Below, one piece after another: positions 1 through 8,639 of a DNA stretch of 64,000 nt. Made by a program: the position numbers and the translations under genes. Numbering within the stretch: the first letter of the stretch is position 1; each line of letters begins with the position of its first letter. Below the pieces are notes generated by a model, which was not told the DNA's origin, made no database searches, and was given only the letters and a program-made list of their open reading frames with translations. Origin of the DNA: Pseudomonadota bacterium (lineage in GTDB: Bacteria; Pseudomonadota; Gammaproteobacteria; Burkholderiales; Burkholderiaceae_C). The DNA lies in assembly GCA_020161065.1 (NCBI GenBank), contig JAIUPH010000023.1, forward strand, positions 1-64,000, read 5' to 3'.

Positions 1-481
1 TGATGAAGACGATCGGCCGGTGCCGCGCCTTGACCAGCTCGCGCGTCTCGTAGACGTAGAACTCCATGCGGTCGATTTCGCGCAGCAGGTCGTTCGGGAA
101 CTCGATGTCGGCCTTGTCGATCTCGTCGATCAGCAGCACCGTCGGCCGCTCGGCCGTGAAGGCCTGCCACAGCACGCCTTGCACGATGTAGTTGCGGATG
201 TCGCGCACGCGCTCGGCGCCGTCGGCGCCGGCGAGCTGGCTGTCGCGCAGGCGGCTCACGGCGTCGTACTCGTACAGCCCTTGCTGGGCCTTGGTGGTGC
301 TCTTGATGTGCCACTGCAGCAGCGGCATCTGCAGCGCGGCGGCCACTTCTTCGGCCAGCATCGTCTTGCCGGTGCCGGGCTCGCCCTTGACGAGCAGCGG
401 GCGCTGCAGCGTGACGGCCGCGTTGACGGCCAGCATCAGGTCCTGGGTGGCGACGTACTGGTCCGAGCCCTGGAATTTCAT
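1..481 (-). CDS. MoxR-family AAA+ ATPase (C-terminal part outside window)
   Basis: An AAA+ ATPase of the MoxR type. These proteins act as chaperones that load metals or mature partner proteins, often von Willebrand factor A proteins. The start is the ATG at 481 (MKFQGSDQYV). The Walker A motif GEPGTGKT is near residue 33, the Walker B run LLIDEIDKAD is near residue 103, and family-typical segments (LYEYDAVSRL, LLREIDRMEF) lie between and after them. The reading frame is open to the left edge, so about half of a normal ~280-residue protein is seen. The partner gene that usually follows, a VWA protein, would lie outside the window. The family is clear; the substrate is unknown. Confidence 0.9.
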   Translation of the reverse strand, partial: MKFQGSDQYVATQDLMLAVNAAVTLQRPLLVKGEPGTGKTMLAEEVAAALQMPLLQWHIKSTTKAQQGLYEYDAVSRLRDSQLAGADGAERVRDIRNYIVQGVLWQAFTAERPTVLLIDEIDKADIEFPNDLLREIDRMEFYVYETRELVKARHRPIVFI

Positions 482-541
482 GGGTGAAATGGCGGCAAGA
501 GGCCTGAGCGAAAGGGGGTTCGAGCCAGTATAAGCGGCCCC

Positions 542-547
542 TATAAT
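542..547 (+). promoter_or_regulatory. Perfect -10 hexamer upstream of the cytochrome c gene
   Basis: TATAAT lies about 80 bases before the cytochrome start, in the gap between the divergent MoxR and cytochrome genes. No good -35 box is visible at 16-18 bases, so the promoter may need an activator. Confidence 0.5.
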
Positions 548-628
548 CGTGAGCTGCATCAAACATCGCGCAGAAAACGGCTGGCGCTTTTTCTGCAGGC
601 GACGACCCATCACCCCAACGTGGCCGAC

Positions 629-1282
629 ATGACTACAGCCAAAGTGCTCACCCTCCTGCTGGCGCTGGCCGGCACTGCTTCCGTGGCCCAGGCGCAGGAT
701 GCCGCGGCCGGCCAGAAGAAGGCCGCCATGTGCATCGGCTGCCACGGGATCCAGGGCTACCAGGCCAGCTTCCCCGAAGTGCACAAGGTGCCGCGCATCG
801 CCGGGCAGAACGCCAAGTACATCGCCGCCTCGCTGGCCGCGTACAAGAAGGGCGAGCGCAAGCACCCCACGATGATGGCGATCGCCACCACGCTGTCCGA
901 CCAGGACATGGCCGACCTCTCGGCCTTCTACGAAAAGCTGGGCCAGCGCTCGGTGAAGACGGTGGCCGACACGCCGGCCGTCACGCCCGCGGCCGACGTG
1001 GCCGCGCTGCTGGCCAAGGGCAACTGCGCTTCTTGCCACGGCGCCAACTTCAGCAAGCCCATCGACCCCAGCTACCCGAAGATCGCCGGCCAGTACGCCG
1101 ACTACCTGTACGTCGCGCTCAAGGCCTACCAGATCGAAGGCAACCCGCAGATCGGCCGCAGCAACGCCATCATGGCCGGCCAGGTCAAGCAGTTCAAGCG
1201 CTCGGAGCTGAAGGCCATTGCCGGCTACCTGGCCGCGCTGCCGGGCGAAGTGCAGACGGTGTCGGAACCCGAGTTCCGCTGA
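629..1282 (+). CDS. Diheme cytochrome c (c4-like)
   Basis: A periplasmic diheme electron carrier of the cytochrome c4/c553 kind. The ATG at 629 gives a typical Sec signal peptide (MTTAKVLTLLLALAGT, cleavage near AQAQ-DA); a GTG at 620 is possible but adds nothing. Heme-binding motifs are CIGCH (residues 35-39) and CASCH (133-137). Each is followed by a c4-type distal region with a methionine as likely second ligand (KHPTMMAIA in the first half, RSNAIMAGQ in the second). The length of 217 residues fits c4 with two similar halves. It is a single gene followed at once by a strong terminator. The partner oxidase or reductase is not evident nearby. Confidence 0.88.
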   Translation: MTTAKVLTLLLALAGTASVAQAQDAAAGQKKAAMCIGCHGIQGYQASFPEVHKVPRIAGQNAKYIAASLAAYKKGERKHPTMMAIATTLSDQDMADLSAFYEKLGQRSVKTVADTPAVTPAADVAALLAKGNCASCHGANFSKPIDPSYPKIAGQYADYLYVALKAYQIEGNPQIGRSNAIMAGQVKQFKRSELKAIAGYLAALPGEVQTVSEPEFR

Positions 1283-1302
1283 TCCAGCGCAAACGCCTCG
1301 GC

Positions 1303-1329
1303 AAAGCCGCTGCCCCGCAGCGGCTTTTT
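1303..1329 (+). terminator. Intrinsic terminator of the cytochrome c gene
   Basis: A perfect 11-base-pair stem (AAAGCCGCTGC / GCAGCGGCTTT) with a CCC loop, ending in a run of five T, 20 bases after the cytochrome stop. Confidence 0.92.
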
Positions 1330-1411
1330 GCATGGTGCGGCGGGCTCAATTTCGGCATGCTGCGGCCGATAAGCAGACAACCCGGCGCCCCAGGCCGGCC
1401 GTTGACGCCCC

Positions 1412-2740
1412 ATGCTCAAGAAGATCCCCGTTGATCAGGCCCGCCTCGGCATGCATTTGCATGCCATGGAAGGGGCGTGGATCAACCACCCGTTCTGGAA
1501 GACGCGCTTCGTGATCAACGATCCCGAAGACCTGCGCAAGCTGGCGAGCAGCAGCGTGCGCGAGGTCTGGATCGACATCACCAAGGGCCTGGACGTCGCC
1601 CCGCCCGAGGAATCGCTGCCGACGCCGTTGCCGGCGGCGGCCTCACACGCATCGCACGCACCGCACGCGCCGCATGCGCCACACGTACCGCACACGCCGC
1701 ACGCATCACACGCATCACACGCATCACACGCATCACACGCATCACACGCGCCGCACCCGCCCGCGCCGGCGCAGTCGCGGCCGGCGCAGCGCTCGATGGC
1801 CGATGAACTGCACGAGGCCGCCGCCATCTGCAACCGCAGCAAGACGGCGGTGCTGTCGATGTTCCGCGAGGCGCGGCTGGGCCATGCGGTCGACGCCGAA
1901 AGCTGCCTGCCGCTGGTGGAAGAGATCAGCAACTCGGTGACGCGCAACCCCGGCGCGCTGGTCAGCCTGGCGCGCCTGAAGTCGCAGGACGAGTACACCT
2001 ACATGCACTCGGTGGCGGTGTGCGCGCTGATGGTGGCGCTGGGGCGCGAGGTCGGCATGGACGACGACGCCTGCCGCAGCGCCGGCCTCGCCGGCCTGAT
2101 GCACGACCTGGGCAAGGCGGCGATGCCGATGGAGGTGCTGAACAAGCCCGGCAAGCTGACCGACGAGGAGTTCGCGCTCATCAAGGGCCACCCCGAGCGC
2201 GGCCACGAGATGCTGCTGGAAGGCCGCGGCGCCAACGCCGACGTGCTGGAGGTCTGCCTGCACCACCACGAGAAGGTGGACGGCAGCGGCTACCCGCACC
2301 AGCTGGCCGGCGACCAGATCCTGCCGCTGGCGCGCATGGGCGCGATCTGCGATGTCTACGACGCCATCACCTCCAACCGCCCGTACAAGGCGGGCTGGGA
2401 CCCGGCCGAGTCGATCGCCCGCATGGCCTCGTGGCAGGGCCACTTCGATGCCGCGCTGTTCAACCGCTTCGTCAAGAGCCTGGGCATCTACCCGGTGGGC
2501 TCGCTGGTGCGCCTGCACTCGGGACGGCTGGGCGTCGTCGTCGAGCAGAACGCGGCGGCGCTGACGGCGCCCGTCATCAAGGTGTTCTTCTCGACCAAGA
2601 GCAACATGCCGATCAGCGTGCAGCGGCTCGACCTGACCGGCGGCAGCGATCGCATCGTCGGCCGCGAGTCGGTGGCCAAGTGGGGCTTCAAGAACCTCGA
2701 CGCGCTGTGGGTCGACGGCGCGATGCCGTTGAAGGGCTGA
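1412..2740 (+). CDS. HD-GYP domain cyclic-di-GMP phosphodiesterase with His-rich linker
   Basis: Predicted cytoplasmic c-di-GMP phosphodiesterase. The N-terminal ~130 residues are a DUF3391 module (starts [16 protein letters not shown]), the usual partner of HD-GYP domains in betaproteobacteria. The catalytic domain carries HDLGK near residue 231 and [12 protein letters not shown] near 284-295, the complete HD-GYP signature, so it should be active. Between the two modules is a low-complexity stretch of SHA and PHA triplets encoded by a tandem DNA repeat, which could bind metal or act as a flexible linker. It is a stand-alone gene and meets the next gene tail to tail. Confidence 0.93.
   Translation: MLKKIPVDQARLGMHLHAMEGAWINHPFWKTRFVINDPEDLRKLASSSVREVWIDITKGLDVAPPEESLPTPLPAAASHASHAPHAPHAPHVPHTPHASHASHASHASHASHAPHPPAPAQSRPAQRSMADELHEAAAICNRSKTAVLSMFREARLGHAVDAESCLPLVEEISNSVTRNPGALVSLARLKSQDEYTYMHSVAVCALMVALGREVGMDDDACRSAGLAGLMHDLGKAAMPMEVLNKPGKLTDEEFALIKGHPERGHEMLLEGRGANADVLEVCLHHHEKVDGSGYPHQLAGDQILPLARMGAICDVYDAITSNRPYKAGWDPAESIARMASWQGHFDAALFNRFVKSLGIYPVGSLVRLHSGRLGVVVEQNAAALTAPVIKVFFSTKSNMPISVQRLDLTGGSDRIVGRESVAKWGFKNLDALWVDGAMPLKG
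1645..1760 (+). repeat. Tandem 9-base repeat encoding (Ser/Pro-His-Ala)n
   Basis: Five perfect copies of CGCATCACA lie at 1702-1746, with degenerate copies on both sides. All are in frame within the HD-GYP gene and give a histidine every third residue. The copy number is a multiple of one codon triplet unit, so slippage would lengthen or shorten the linker without breaking the frame. Confidence 0.9.
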
Positions 2741-2756
2741 AGCAGCCGCTTCAGCC
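2735..2756. terminator. Hairpin between convergent genes (possible bidirectional terminator)
   Basis: GGCTGAAG and CTTCAGCC form a perfect 8-base-pair stem with a 6-base loop. It covers the stop codons of both the HD-GYP gene and the DUF1841 gene. No T run follows on either strand. Confidence 0.5.
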
Positions 2757-3188
2757 GTCGGCCGTGGCGCGCCGGCGCACCGCGTCCAAGTAGGCCTGGC
2801 CGTCGGGCGGCAGCCCGCTGCGCTGGCTGGCCCAGATCATCTCGCCCAGGCATTCCATCACCTCGTGGTGCGCCGCGTGCAGCGAGCCGCGGCGCGCGGC
2901 CAGCAACTGCACCGCCTGGCGGATGCCGTGCGGCTGGTCGATGCCGCATTGCTCGTCGATGGTCAGGTGCATCGACAGGTGCAGGAAGGGGTTGCTGCGC
3001 CCGCCCTCCACCGTGTAGACGGCGGCCAGCGCGGCGGCTTCGTCGGCCAGGTCGGCGTGGTACTCGGGGTGCTGTTCGATCCAGTCGATGGCGCGCGCGT
3101 CCATCGGCGACAGCGGCTCGCCGGCGCCGTGGCGGCGCCAGGCGGCGCAGAAGAAGCGCCGCACGTCGTTCTGCGAGGGTTGGAACAT
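2751..3188 (-). CDS. DUF1841 family protein
   Basis: A 145-residue protein starting [10 protein letters not shown] at 3188. It matches the betaproteobacterial DUF1841 family in length and in the pattern [15 protein letters not shown] followed by a histidine-rich helix ([16 protein letters not shown]). The function is unknown. The regular His/Glu spacing could suggest metal or cofactor binding, but that is only inference. No signal peptide or membrane segment is seen. It is divergent from the nitroreductase gene with only 45 bases between starts, so both promoters must overlap. Confidence 0.85.
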   Translation of the reverse strand: MFQPSQNDVRRFFCAAWRRHGAGEPLSPMDARAIDWIEQHPEYHADLADEAAALAAVYTVEGGRSNPFLHLSMHLTIDEQCGIDQPHGIRQAVQLLAARRGSLHAAHHEVMECLGEMIWASQRSGLPPDGQAYLDAVRRRATADG

Positions 3189-3233
3189 CGGCAGAATTGT
3201 CGCCGTCTCCGGCCAACCCTCTTCGCCCGCACC

Positions 3234-3809
3234 ATGAACGTCACGACCGAACAACTCTTCACGCACGCCCGCACGCAGAACGGCTACCTCGACCAGCCGG
3301 TGTCGGACGACACGCTGCGCGAGATCTACGAGCTGATGAAGTGGGGCCCCACGGCGGCCAACGGCACGCCGGCGCGGCTGATCTTCGTGCGCACGCCCGC
3401 AGCGCGCGAGAAGCTGCTGGCCTGCATGAGCCCCGGCAACGTGCCCAAGGTGACGCAGGCGCCGGTGACGGTGATCGTCGGCATGGACCTGGCGTTCCAC
3501 CACCACCTGCCGCGGCTGTTTCCGCATGCCGACGCGCGCTCGTGGTTCGAGGGCAAGCCGGCGCTGATCGAGGCCAGCGCGTTCCGCAACTCCAGCCTGC
3601 AAGGCGGCTACCTGATCATGGCCGCGCGCGCGCTCGGCCTGGACTGCGGCCCGATGAGCGGCTTCGACGCCGCCAAGGTCGATGCCGAGTTCTGGGCCGG
3701 CACGGCGGTGAAGACCAACTTCATCTGCACGCTGGGCAAGGGCGACCCTTCGAAGGTGTTCACGCGCAACCCGCGGCTGCCGTTCGAGGAAGCCTGCCAG
3801 CTGGTGTGA
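3234..3809 (+). CDS. Nitroreductase family protein, RutE/HadB-like (malonic semialdehyde reductase type)
   Basis: An FMN-dependent NAD(P)H oxidoreductase of the RutE branch, which reduces malonic semialdehyde to 3-hydroxypropionate in uracil breakdown. The 191 residues match the RutE length (~196). Family-typical features are the N-terminal [20 protein letters not shown] (FMN phosphate site region), the middle segment around [19 protein letters not shown], and the end FEEACQLV. No other rut genes are nearby, so the physiological substrate is uncertain. The start ATG at 3234 is the first in the family alignment. The stop overlaps the start of the next gene. Confidence 0.88.
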   Translation: MNVTTEQLFTHARTQNGYLDQPVSDDTLREIYELMKWGPTAANGTPARLIFVRTPAAREKLLACMSPGNVPKVTQAPVTVIVGMDLAFHHHLPRLFPHADARSWFEGKPALIEASAFRNSSLQGGYLIMAARALGLDCGPMSGFDAAKVDAEFWAGTAVKTNFICTLGKGDPSKVFTRNPRLPFEEACQLV

Positions 3810-4549
3810 TCACCGGCTGGGCCTTCTATGCCGCGGCGGTGCCCGCGGTCTTGCTGATCGGCTTGTCCAAGAGCGGCTTTGCCAGCGGCTTCGGCGCGCT
3901 GGCGGTGCCGTTGCTGGCGCTGACCGTGCCGGTGCCGCAGGCGGCGGCCATCCTGCTGCCGGTGCTGTGCGTGGCCGACGTGCTGGGCCTGACGCAGTTG
4001 CTGCGCGAGCGCGACCGCGATCTCGTGCGGCTGCTGCTGCCGGCCGGGCTGGCCGGCATCGTGCTGGGCGCGCTGAGCTTCGGCCTGCTGCCGGTGCCCG
4101 TGGTGTCGGGCGTGGTGGGCGCCATCACGCTGGCCTTCCTGGCCGTGCGCACCGTGTTCCCGCCGCATGCCGACGCGCCGCCGCCGCCGCGCTGGCTGGG
4201 CCGCGTGCTGGCCGTGGTGTCGGGCTACACCAGCTTCGTGGCGCACGCCGGCTCGCCGCCGATCGCGTTCTACGTGCTGCCCTTGAAGCTCAAGCCGGTG
4301 ACCTTCGCGGCGACGATGGCGGTGTTCTTCGCTGCCATCAACCTGTCGAAGTGGCTGCCTTATGCGTGGCTGGGGCTGATCGACTGGCGCAACCTGTCGA
4401 CCTCGGCCGTGCTGCTGCCGCTGACGCCGTTGGGCGTGTGGATCGGCGTCAAGTTCGTGCGCCGCGTGCCGCAGGCGCTGTTCTACCGGCTGTTCAACCT
4501 GGGCCTGCTGCTCACCGGCAGCAAGCTGCTGTGGGACGCCTGGCGCTGA
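3806..4549 (+). CDS. TauE/SafE family membrane permease
   Basis: A polytopic membrane protein of the TauE/SafE family, linked to export or uptake of sulfite and organosulfonates. It starts at a GTG at 3806 that overlaps the stop of the preceding gene (GTGA), so it is probably translationally coupled. Seven to eight hydrophobic helices can be drawn. The first carries the family signature [20 protein letters not shown], and the later [15 protein letters not shown] segment is also typical. It is 247 residues, normal for the family. Pairing with a RutE-like reductase does not reveal the cargo. Confidence 0.88.
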   Translation: MITGWAFYAAAVPAVLLIGLSKSGFASGFGALAVPLLALTVPVPQAAAILLPVLCVADVLGLTQLLRERDRDLVRLLLPAGLAGIVLGALSFGLLPVPVVSGVVGAITLAFLAVRTVFPPHADAPPPPRWLGRVLAVVSGYTSFVAHAGSPPIAFYVLPLKLKPVTFAATMAVFFAAINLSKWLPYAWLGLIDWRNLSTSAVLLPLTPLGVWIGVKFVRRVPQALFYRLFNLGLLLTGSKLLWDAWR

Positions 4550-4573
4550 CGCCGGCTGCCGTCGCTGCACATC

Positions 4574-4605
4574 CTTTGGTGTGGGCCTGCTCCTACAGGC
4601 ATTCG
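4574..4605. other. Short REP-like motif in intergenic region
   Basis: The sequence around GTGGGCCTGCTCCTACAGGC resembles the GCTCCTACAGG core of repetitive extragenic palindromes known from pseudomonads. Only one copy is seen in the window, so this is a weak call. Confidence 0.25.
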
Positions 4606-4698
4606 GCATCGAGGACGATGGAGCGCGCCGGCCCCGGCGGGCACAAAGGGAACCCCGGGGCGGCGACTCCCGCCGCCCGATCGACAAGGAGTTCCGAC

Positions 4699-5040
4699 AT
4701 GTCCAACCCCGTGATCTCTTCCGACAAGGTGAACGGCACCAAGGTCTACAACCCGCAGGGCGACCGGCTGGGCTCGATCGATGACCTGGTCATCGACAAG
4801 CGCTCGGGCCTGGTGCGCTACGCGCTGCTCGAGTTCGGCGGCTTCCTCGGCATGGGTACGGACCACTATCCGCTGCCCTGGAGCATGCTGAAGTACGACG
4901 TCGAGCGCGACGGCTACGTGGTGCCGCTGGACAAGGCGCAGCTCGAATCGGCGCCGCACCATCCGGTGGACGAGCGGCCGCCCTACAGCGACGAGTACGG
5001 CCGCAAGGTGTACGACTACTACGGTGTCGGCTGGATGTGA
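4699..5040 (+). CDS. PRC-barrel domain protein
   Basis: A 113-residue soluble protein consisting almost wholly of one PRC-barrel domain (residues ~5-80; core GDRLGSIDDLVIDKRSG and LGMGTDHYPLPW). Such small proteins are common stress- or photosynthesis-associated factors in proteobacteria, and their partners are unknown. An excellent ribosome-binding site (AAGGAG) lies nine bases before the ATG, which fixes the start. The tyrosine-rich tail (EYGRKVYDYYGVGW) is also seen in relatives. It is a single gene followed by a hairpin. Confidence 0.85.
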   Translation: MSNPVISSDKVNGTKVYNPQGDRLGSIDDLVIDKRSGLVRYALLEFGGFLGMGTDHYPLPWSMLKYDVERDGYVVPLDKAQLESAPHHPVDERPPYSDEYGRKVYDYYGVGWM

Positions 5041-5065
5041 GGAATCCGGCCACCGGCAGGACTCG

Positions 5066-5090
5066 TCATCGGCCCTCGATGGGCCGATGA
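5066..5090 (+). terminator. Perfect hairpin after the PRC-barrel gene
   Basis: TCATCGGCCC and GGGCCGATGA form a perfect 10-base-pair stem with a 5-base loop, 25 bases after the stop. No T run follows, so termination would be inefficient or Rho-assisted. Confidence 0.6.
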
Positions 5091-5127
5091 TGGAGGCCCT
5101 GCCGAATCACCGTAGAGAGCCGCGCCG

Positions 5128-5619
5128 ATGACCGTTCGCCTTGCTACCCTGTTGCTGCTGGCTTGCGGCCTTGCCGGCAACGCCGCCGCCCAGCGCGTCT
5201 ACCGCTGCGACGTGGGCGGCAAGGCCACCTACCAGTCAACGCCTTGCAATGAAGGCAAGGCCAGCTCGGTCAGCATCGTCGGCGGGCCGACCGCCGCCGA
5301 CGCGTCGGCGGCACGCATGCGTGCGCAGCGCGACCAGCAAGACGCCGACCAGCTCAGCCGCAAGAAGGCCGGTCCGCAGGCGGCTTCCGGCTTCAGCAAC
5401 GGCGACAAGGCGCCGGCCGCGGCGGCCGGCGATTGCGAACGCCTGGCGCGCCAGCGCGAAGACGCCTACAGCCGCCGCAACGCGGCGCTGAACCGGGCGC
5501 GGCGCGGCACCATGGGCGTGGCCGCCGGCAGCAACCAGGACCAGGCCATCGGCCAGATGAACGCCGACATCTCGGGCCTGGAAGCCGGCATGCAAAGCCG
5601 CGGCTGCAAGCTCGACTGA
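5128..5619 (+). CDS. DUF4124 domain protein, periplasmic
   Basis: A 163-residue exported protein of unknown function. A clear signal peptide (MTVRLATLLLLACGLAGNAAA) is followed by the DUF4124 signature in which a tyrosine and two cysteines are spaced as YRCDVGGKATYQSTPC. The rest is charged, alanine-rich and probably helical, with two more cysteines (GDCERL, SRGCKLD), so two disulfides are possible. DUF4124 proteins are abundant in betaproteobacteria and are thought to be envelope proteins. The following gene is convergent. Confidence 0.82.
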   Translation: MTVRLATLLLLACGLAGNAAAQRVYRCDVGGKATYQSTPCNEGKASSVSIVGGPTAADASAARMRAQRDQQDADQLSRKKAGPQAASGFSNGDKAPAAAAGDCERLARQREDAYSRRNAALNRARRGTMGVAAGSNQDQAIGQMNADISGLEAGMQSRGCKLD

Positions 5620-5635
5620 GGTTCGATCGCGGCGC

Positions 5636-7525
5636 TCAGTCGGACGCCGCGGGGCGCGGTGTGACGGGCGTGGCGGTTGCGGCGGCCGTGGCGGACACGG
5701 CGTCCAACGGCGTCGGCCGTGCCGCGGCGGCCGCTTCGCGTTCGGCGCGTTCGTGCGCCCAGGTTTCCTCGAACTGCTGGCGTCCGACCTTGGCCAGCGC
5801 GATCAGCCGCGCCTCGTCGCCCTGGTGCGGCGCCATCTGCTCGATCAACTCGACGCTGTGCGCGCGAAAGCGCTCGGCCGCGGCCTGCGCCGACAGCGGG
5901 TCGAGCCCCAGCGTTTCCAGCACGCTGCGCGCCGACAGCAGCGCCGAGTCGAGCGTCTCGCGCTCGATGAGCGTCACGCCGAGTTTCCTCAAACGGTAGT
6001 AGTGGTCGACGTTGCGGGCGCGCGCCACCAGCGTGAGCTGCGGGAAGTGCTCCTTCACCAGCCGCGCGCAGTCCAGGCTTTGCTCGACGTCGTCGATCGC
6101 CAGCACGAAGACCTTCGCCTCGTCGGCGCCGGCGGTGCGCAGCAGGTCGAGCCGCGTCGCGTCGCCGTAGAAGGCCGGCCAGCCGAAACGGCGCACGGCC
6201 TCGACCTGCTCGACGTCGTGGTCCAGCACCGTGGCCGACCAGCCGTTGGCGCTGAGCAGCCGGCCGATGATCTGCCCGTAGCGGCCGAAGCCGGCGATGA
6301 TCACCGGCGCGTGCTGCGGCTCGGTGAGCTGCGGCAGCCCCGCGGGCAGCGGCTGGCGCGCCAGCGCGCGCGCCGCCCAGCGCTCGGCCAGCAGCAGCAG
6401 CAGCGGCGTCAGCAGCATCGAGATGGCGACCGCGGCCACCAGCAGCGACGAGGTGGCCGCGTCGATCACGCCGGCGCCCTGCGCCGCCTGGAACACGACG
6501 AAGCCGAACTCGCCGCCCTGCGCCAGCAGGATGATGTACACCGGCCGTTCGGCCACCGCCAGCGGGATGCGCGCGGCCAGCAGCGCCAGCACCAGCGCCT
6601 TCAGCAGCAGGAACACGGCGACCACCGCCAGCGTCAGCAGCGGCTGGCGCAGCACCGCCGCGAAGTCGATGCTCATGCCCACGGCGATGAAGAAAAGGCC
6701 CAGCAGCAGGCCCTTGAAGGGCTCGAGGTCGGTCTCCAGCTCGCGCCGGTACTCGCTCTCGGCCAGCAGCACGCCGGCCAGGAAGGCGCCCAGCGCCATC
6801 GACAAGCCCACGCTTTGCATCAGCGCCGCGGTGGCCACCACCAGCAGCAGCGAGGCGGCGGTGAAGATCTCCGGCGTGTCGCTGCGCGCGATCCAGCGCA
6901 AGGCCGGCCGCAGCAGCAGCCGGCCGCCGAAGACGATGGCGACGATCATCGCCAGCGCCTTGGCGGCGACGAGCCAGCCGTTGCCGCCGCCGTCTTGCGC
7001 GCCGCCGAGCGCCAGCAGCGGAATCACCGCCAGCACCGGAATGGCGGCGATGTCCTGCAGCAGCGACACGCTCAGCACGCCCTGGCCGGCGCCGGTGCCC
7101 ATCAGGTTGCGCTCGTTCAGCACGGCCAGGCCGATGGCGGTCGACGACATCGCCAGCCCCAGCCCGGCGACGACGGCCAGCCGCCAGTCGATGCCGAAGG
7201 CCAGCGCGGCCGCCGCGATCAGCGCCGCCGAGCACAGGTACTGCAGGCTGCCGCCGCCGAAGATCGGCCGCCGCAGCGCCCACAGCCGCCGCGGCTCCAG
7301 CTCCAGCCCCACCATGAACAGCATCAGCACGACGCCGAACTCGGCGAAGTGCAGCATCGTCTGCGCATCGGTCACCAGGCGCAGCCCGAAAGGGCCGATG
7401 GCGATGCCGGCGGCCAGGTAGCCGATGATGGCCCCCAGGCCCAGCAAGCGCGCCAACGGCACCGCCAGCACGGCGGCGCTCAGGTAGATCAGGCTGGCGT
7501 GGATCCAGCTCGGGCCGTGTTCCAT
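5636..7525 (-). CDS. Monovalent cation:proton antiporter-2 family protein (KefB/KefC-like)
   Basis: A K+/H+ antiporter of the CPA2 family with a C-terminal nucleotide-sensing domain. The N-terminal ~390 residues form about 12-13 membrane helices (VPLARLLGLGAIIGYLAAG, FMVGLELEPRRLW, the LSVSLLQDIAAIPVLA segment with the conserved Q-D pair). From ~407 an RCK_N Rossmann domain begins with VIIAGFGRYGQIIGRLL and keeps an acidic residue (VLDHD) at the end of strand 2. The 629 residues match Kef proteins. No KefF/KefG ancillary subunit is adjacent. It probably protects against electrophiles or sets cytoplasmic pH; glutathione control cannot be read from the sequence. Confidence 0.9.
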   Translation of the reverse strand: MEHGPSWIHASLIYLSAAVLAVPLARLLGLGAIIGYLAAGIAIGPFGLRLVTDAQTMLHFAEFGVVLMLFMVGLELEPRRLWALRRPIFGGGSLQYLCSAALIAAAALAFGIDWRLAVVAGLGLAMSSTAIGLAVLNERNLMGTGAGQGVLSVSLLQDIAAIPVLAVIPLLALGGAQDGGGNGWLVAAKALAMIVAIVFGGRLLLRPALRWIARSDTPEIFTAASLLLVVATAALMQSVGLSMALGAFLAGVLLAESEYRRELETDLEPFKGLLLGLFFIAVGMSIDFAAVLRQPLLTLAVVAVFLLLKALVLALLAARIPLAVAERPVYIILLAQGGEFGFVVFQAAQGAGVIDAATSSLLVAAVAISMLLTPLLLLLAERWAARALARQPLPAGLPQLTEPQHAPVIIAGFGRYGQIIGRLLSANGWSATVLDHDVEQVEAVRRFGWPAFYGDATRLDLLRTAGADEAKVFVLAIDDVEQSLDCARLVKEHFPQLTLVARARNVDHYYRLRKLGVTLIERETLDSALLSARSVLETLGLDPLSAQAAAERFRAHSVELIEQMAPHQGDEARLIALAKVGRQQFEETWAHERAEREAAAAARPTPLDAVSATAAATATPVTPRPAASD

Positions 7526-7598
7526 GGCCGCATGCTAGCGGCTGCGTCGGGGTTGCCCGGCCTGCGCTTCACGCCGGATGACGGCTCGCGCCGGTGCA

Positions 7599-8519
7599 TC
7601 AAGCGCCGAGCGCGGCCAGGGCGTCCACGCAGGCGGCGCGCAGATCGTCGTCGGGCATGGCGGCGAGCAGGGTGCGCATCTGGCGCTGGTGTTCGGCCGC
7701 GCCCTCGCCGTTGCCCAGCGCTTGGTGCGCGCGCGCCAGCACCTCGTGCGCGAAGAATCGCTCCACCGCATCGGCACCCTCGGCTTCGCAGCGCGCCAGG
7801 CAGGCCTGGGCATGGCGCAGCGCCGGCTCGCCCTGGCCCAGCACGGCGTGGCAGCGCGCGAGCTGGTAGTCGGCGCGCTCGATGTTCAGCCAGGCGCCGG
7901 TGGCCGACCACAAGCGATGGGCCAGCGCCGCGGCTTCCAGCATCAGCGCGTCGCGCGCGGGCTCGCGCGGCAGCAGATCGCAGATGTCGTTGGAGGTGTT
8001 GTGCGCGGTGGCGGCATAACCGCGCAATGCGTCGGCATCGGCATCGGCATCGGCATCGGCTTTGGTGTCGGCATCGTCATCGTTGTCGGCCGCCGCGCGG
8101 CCCAGCATGGCGGCCTCGTCGGCCAGCAGCAGGCGGCGTGCGCCGGCCGTGTCGCCGCGGTGCAGCAGCACCATCACCACGCTGTGCAGGCCGCGCAGGC
8201 GCGAGGCCTCGGGCAGCGCGGCGGCGGGGCGAGCGGCCAGCGTGTCCAGCACCCATTGCGTGCGCCGGCGCTGCGCCGCCAGCGCGGCATGGGCCGGCAC
8301 CTGCGGCAGCAGCGCCTGCAGGCCCGCCGCATCGCCCTGGTGCACCAGCCACAGGTGCTCGGCCAGGCGCAGCGCGTCGGCGCCGTCGGCGCTGTCGGGC
8401 AGTTGCGGCGCGCGCCGGCGCAATTCGGCCATCGCTGCGTCGGGCGTGTCGGCGTGGGTCTGCCAGGCCTGTTGCAGCCAGGTCTTGAAGTCGGCATCGG
8501 CAGCCGGTTCGATGCTCAT
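7599..8519 (-). CDS. Hypothetical protein with TPR-like helical repeats
   Basis: A 306-residue protein, not recognised as a named family. It is helical and alanine/leucine rich with repeated RAHQALGNGEGA-like and YQLARCHAVLGQGEPALRHA-like units in the C-terminal half, which look like degenerate tetratricopeptide repeats. No signal peptide or membrane segment is seen. An acidic run DNDDDADTKADADADADADA near residues 145-165 is encoded by a hexanucleotide repeat and divides the protein in two. The start ATG at 8519 gives MSIEPAADADFKTWLQQAW. It is an isolated gene between the antiporter and a hairpin-rich spacer. Confidence 0.7.
   Translation of the reverse strand: MSIEPAADADFKTWLQQAWQTHADTPDAAMAELRRRAPQLPDSADGADALRLAEHLWLVHQGDAAGLQALLPQVPAHAALAAQRRRTQWVLDTLAARPAAALPEASRLRGLHSVVMVLLHRGDTAGARRLLLADEAAMLGRAAADNDDDADTKADADADADADALRGYAATAHNTSNDICDLLPREPARDALMLEAAALAHRLWSATGAWLNIERADYQLARCHAVLGQGEPALRHAQACLARCEAEGADAVERFFAHEVLARAHQALGNGEGAAEHQRQMRTLLAAMPDDDLRAACVDALAALGA
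8035..8058 (-). repeat. Hexanucleotide repeat encoding (Asp-Ala)n
   Basis: Four perfect tandem copies of GCATCG on the plus strand, with imperfect copies on both sides, lie in frame inside the hypothetical TPR-like gene and encode alternating Asp and Ala. Confidence 0.85.
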
Positions 8520-8639
8520 CTCGGGGTGCCTCCGGTCATTGACGTCCAGCGTTCGAGCATTTCAATTGCGCTGGCAACTACGCACATCCCTCGCCCAACC
8601 CTTTCCCGCACGCGGCGGAGGAAGCCTGCTTCGCCAGGG

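Noticed and set aside
20..533. Plus-strand open frames opposite the left-edge gene
   Set aside because: The minus strand carries intact Walker A and B motifs of a MoxR ATPase; the plus frames have no recognisable protein.
1645..1760. CRISPR-like repeat array
   Set aside because: The units are 9 bases long, contiguous and in frame inside a gene, with no spacers and no cas genes nearby.
1435..1998. Minus-strand frame with Cys-Asp-Ala repeats inside the HD-GYP gene
   Set aside because: It is the reverse reading of the His-rich repeat. The plus frame has the complete HD-GYP domain.
3234..3809. Evidence for a pyrimidine (rut) degradation operon
   Set aside because: Only a RutE-like reductase is present; no rutA, B, C, D, F or G genes adjoin, so a rut pathway call is not supported.
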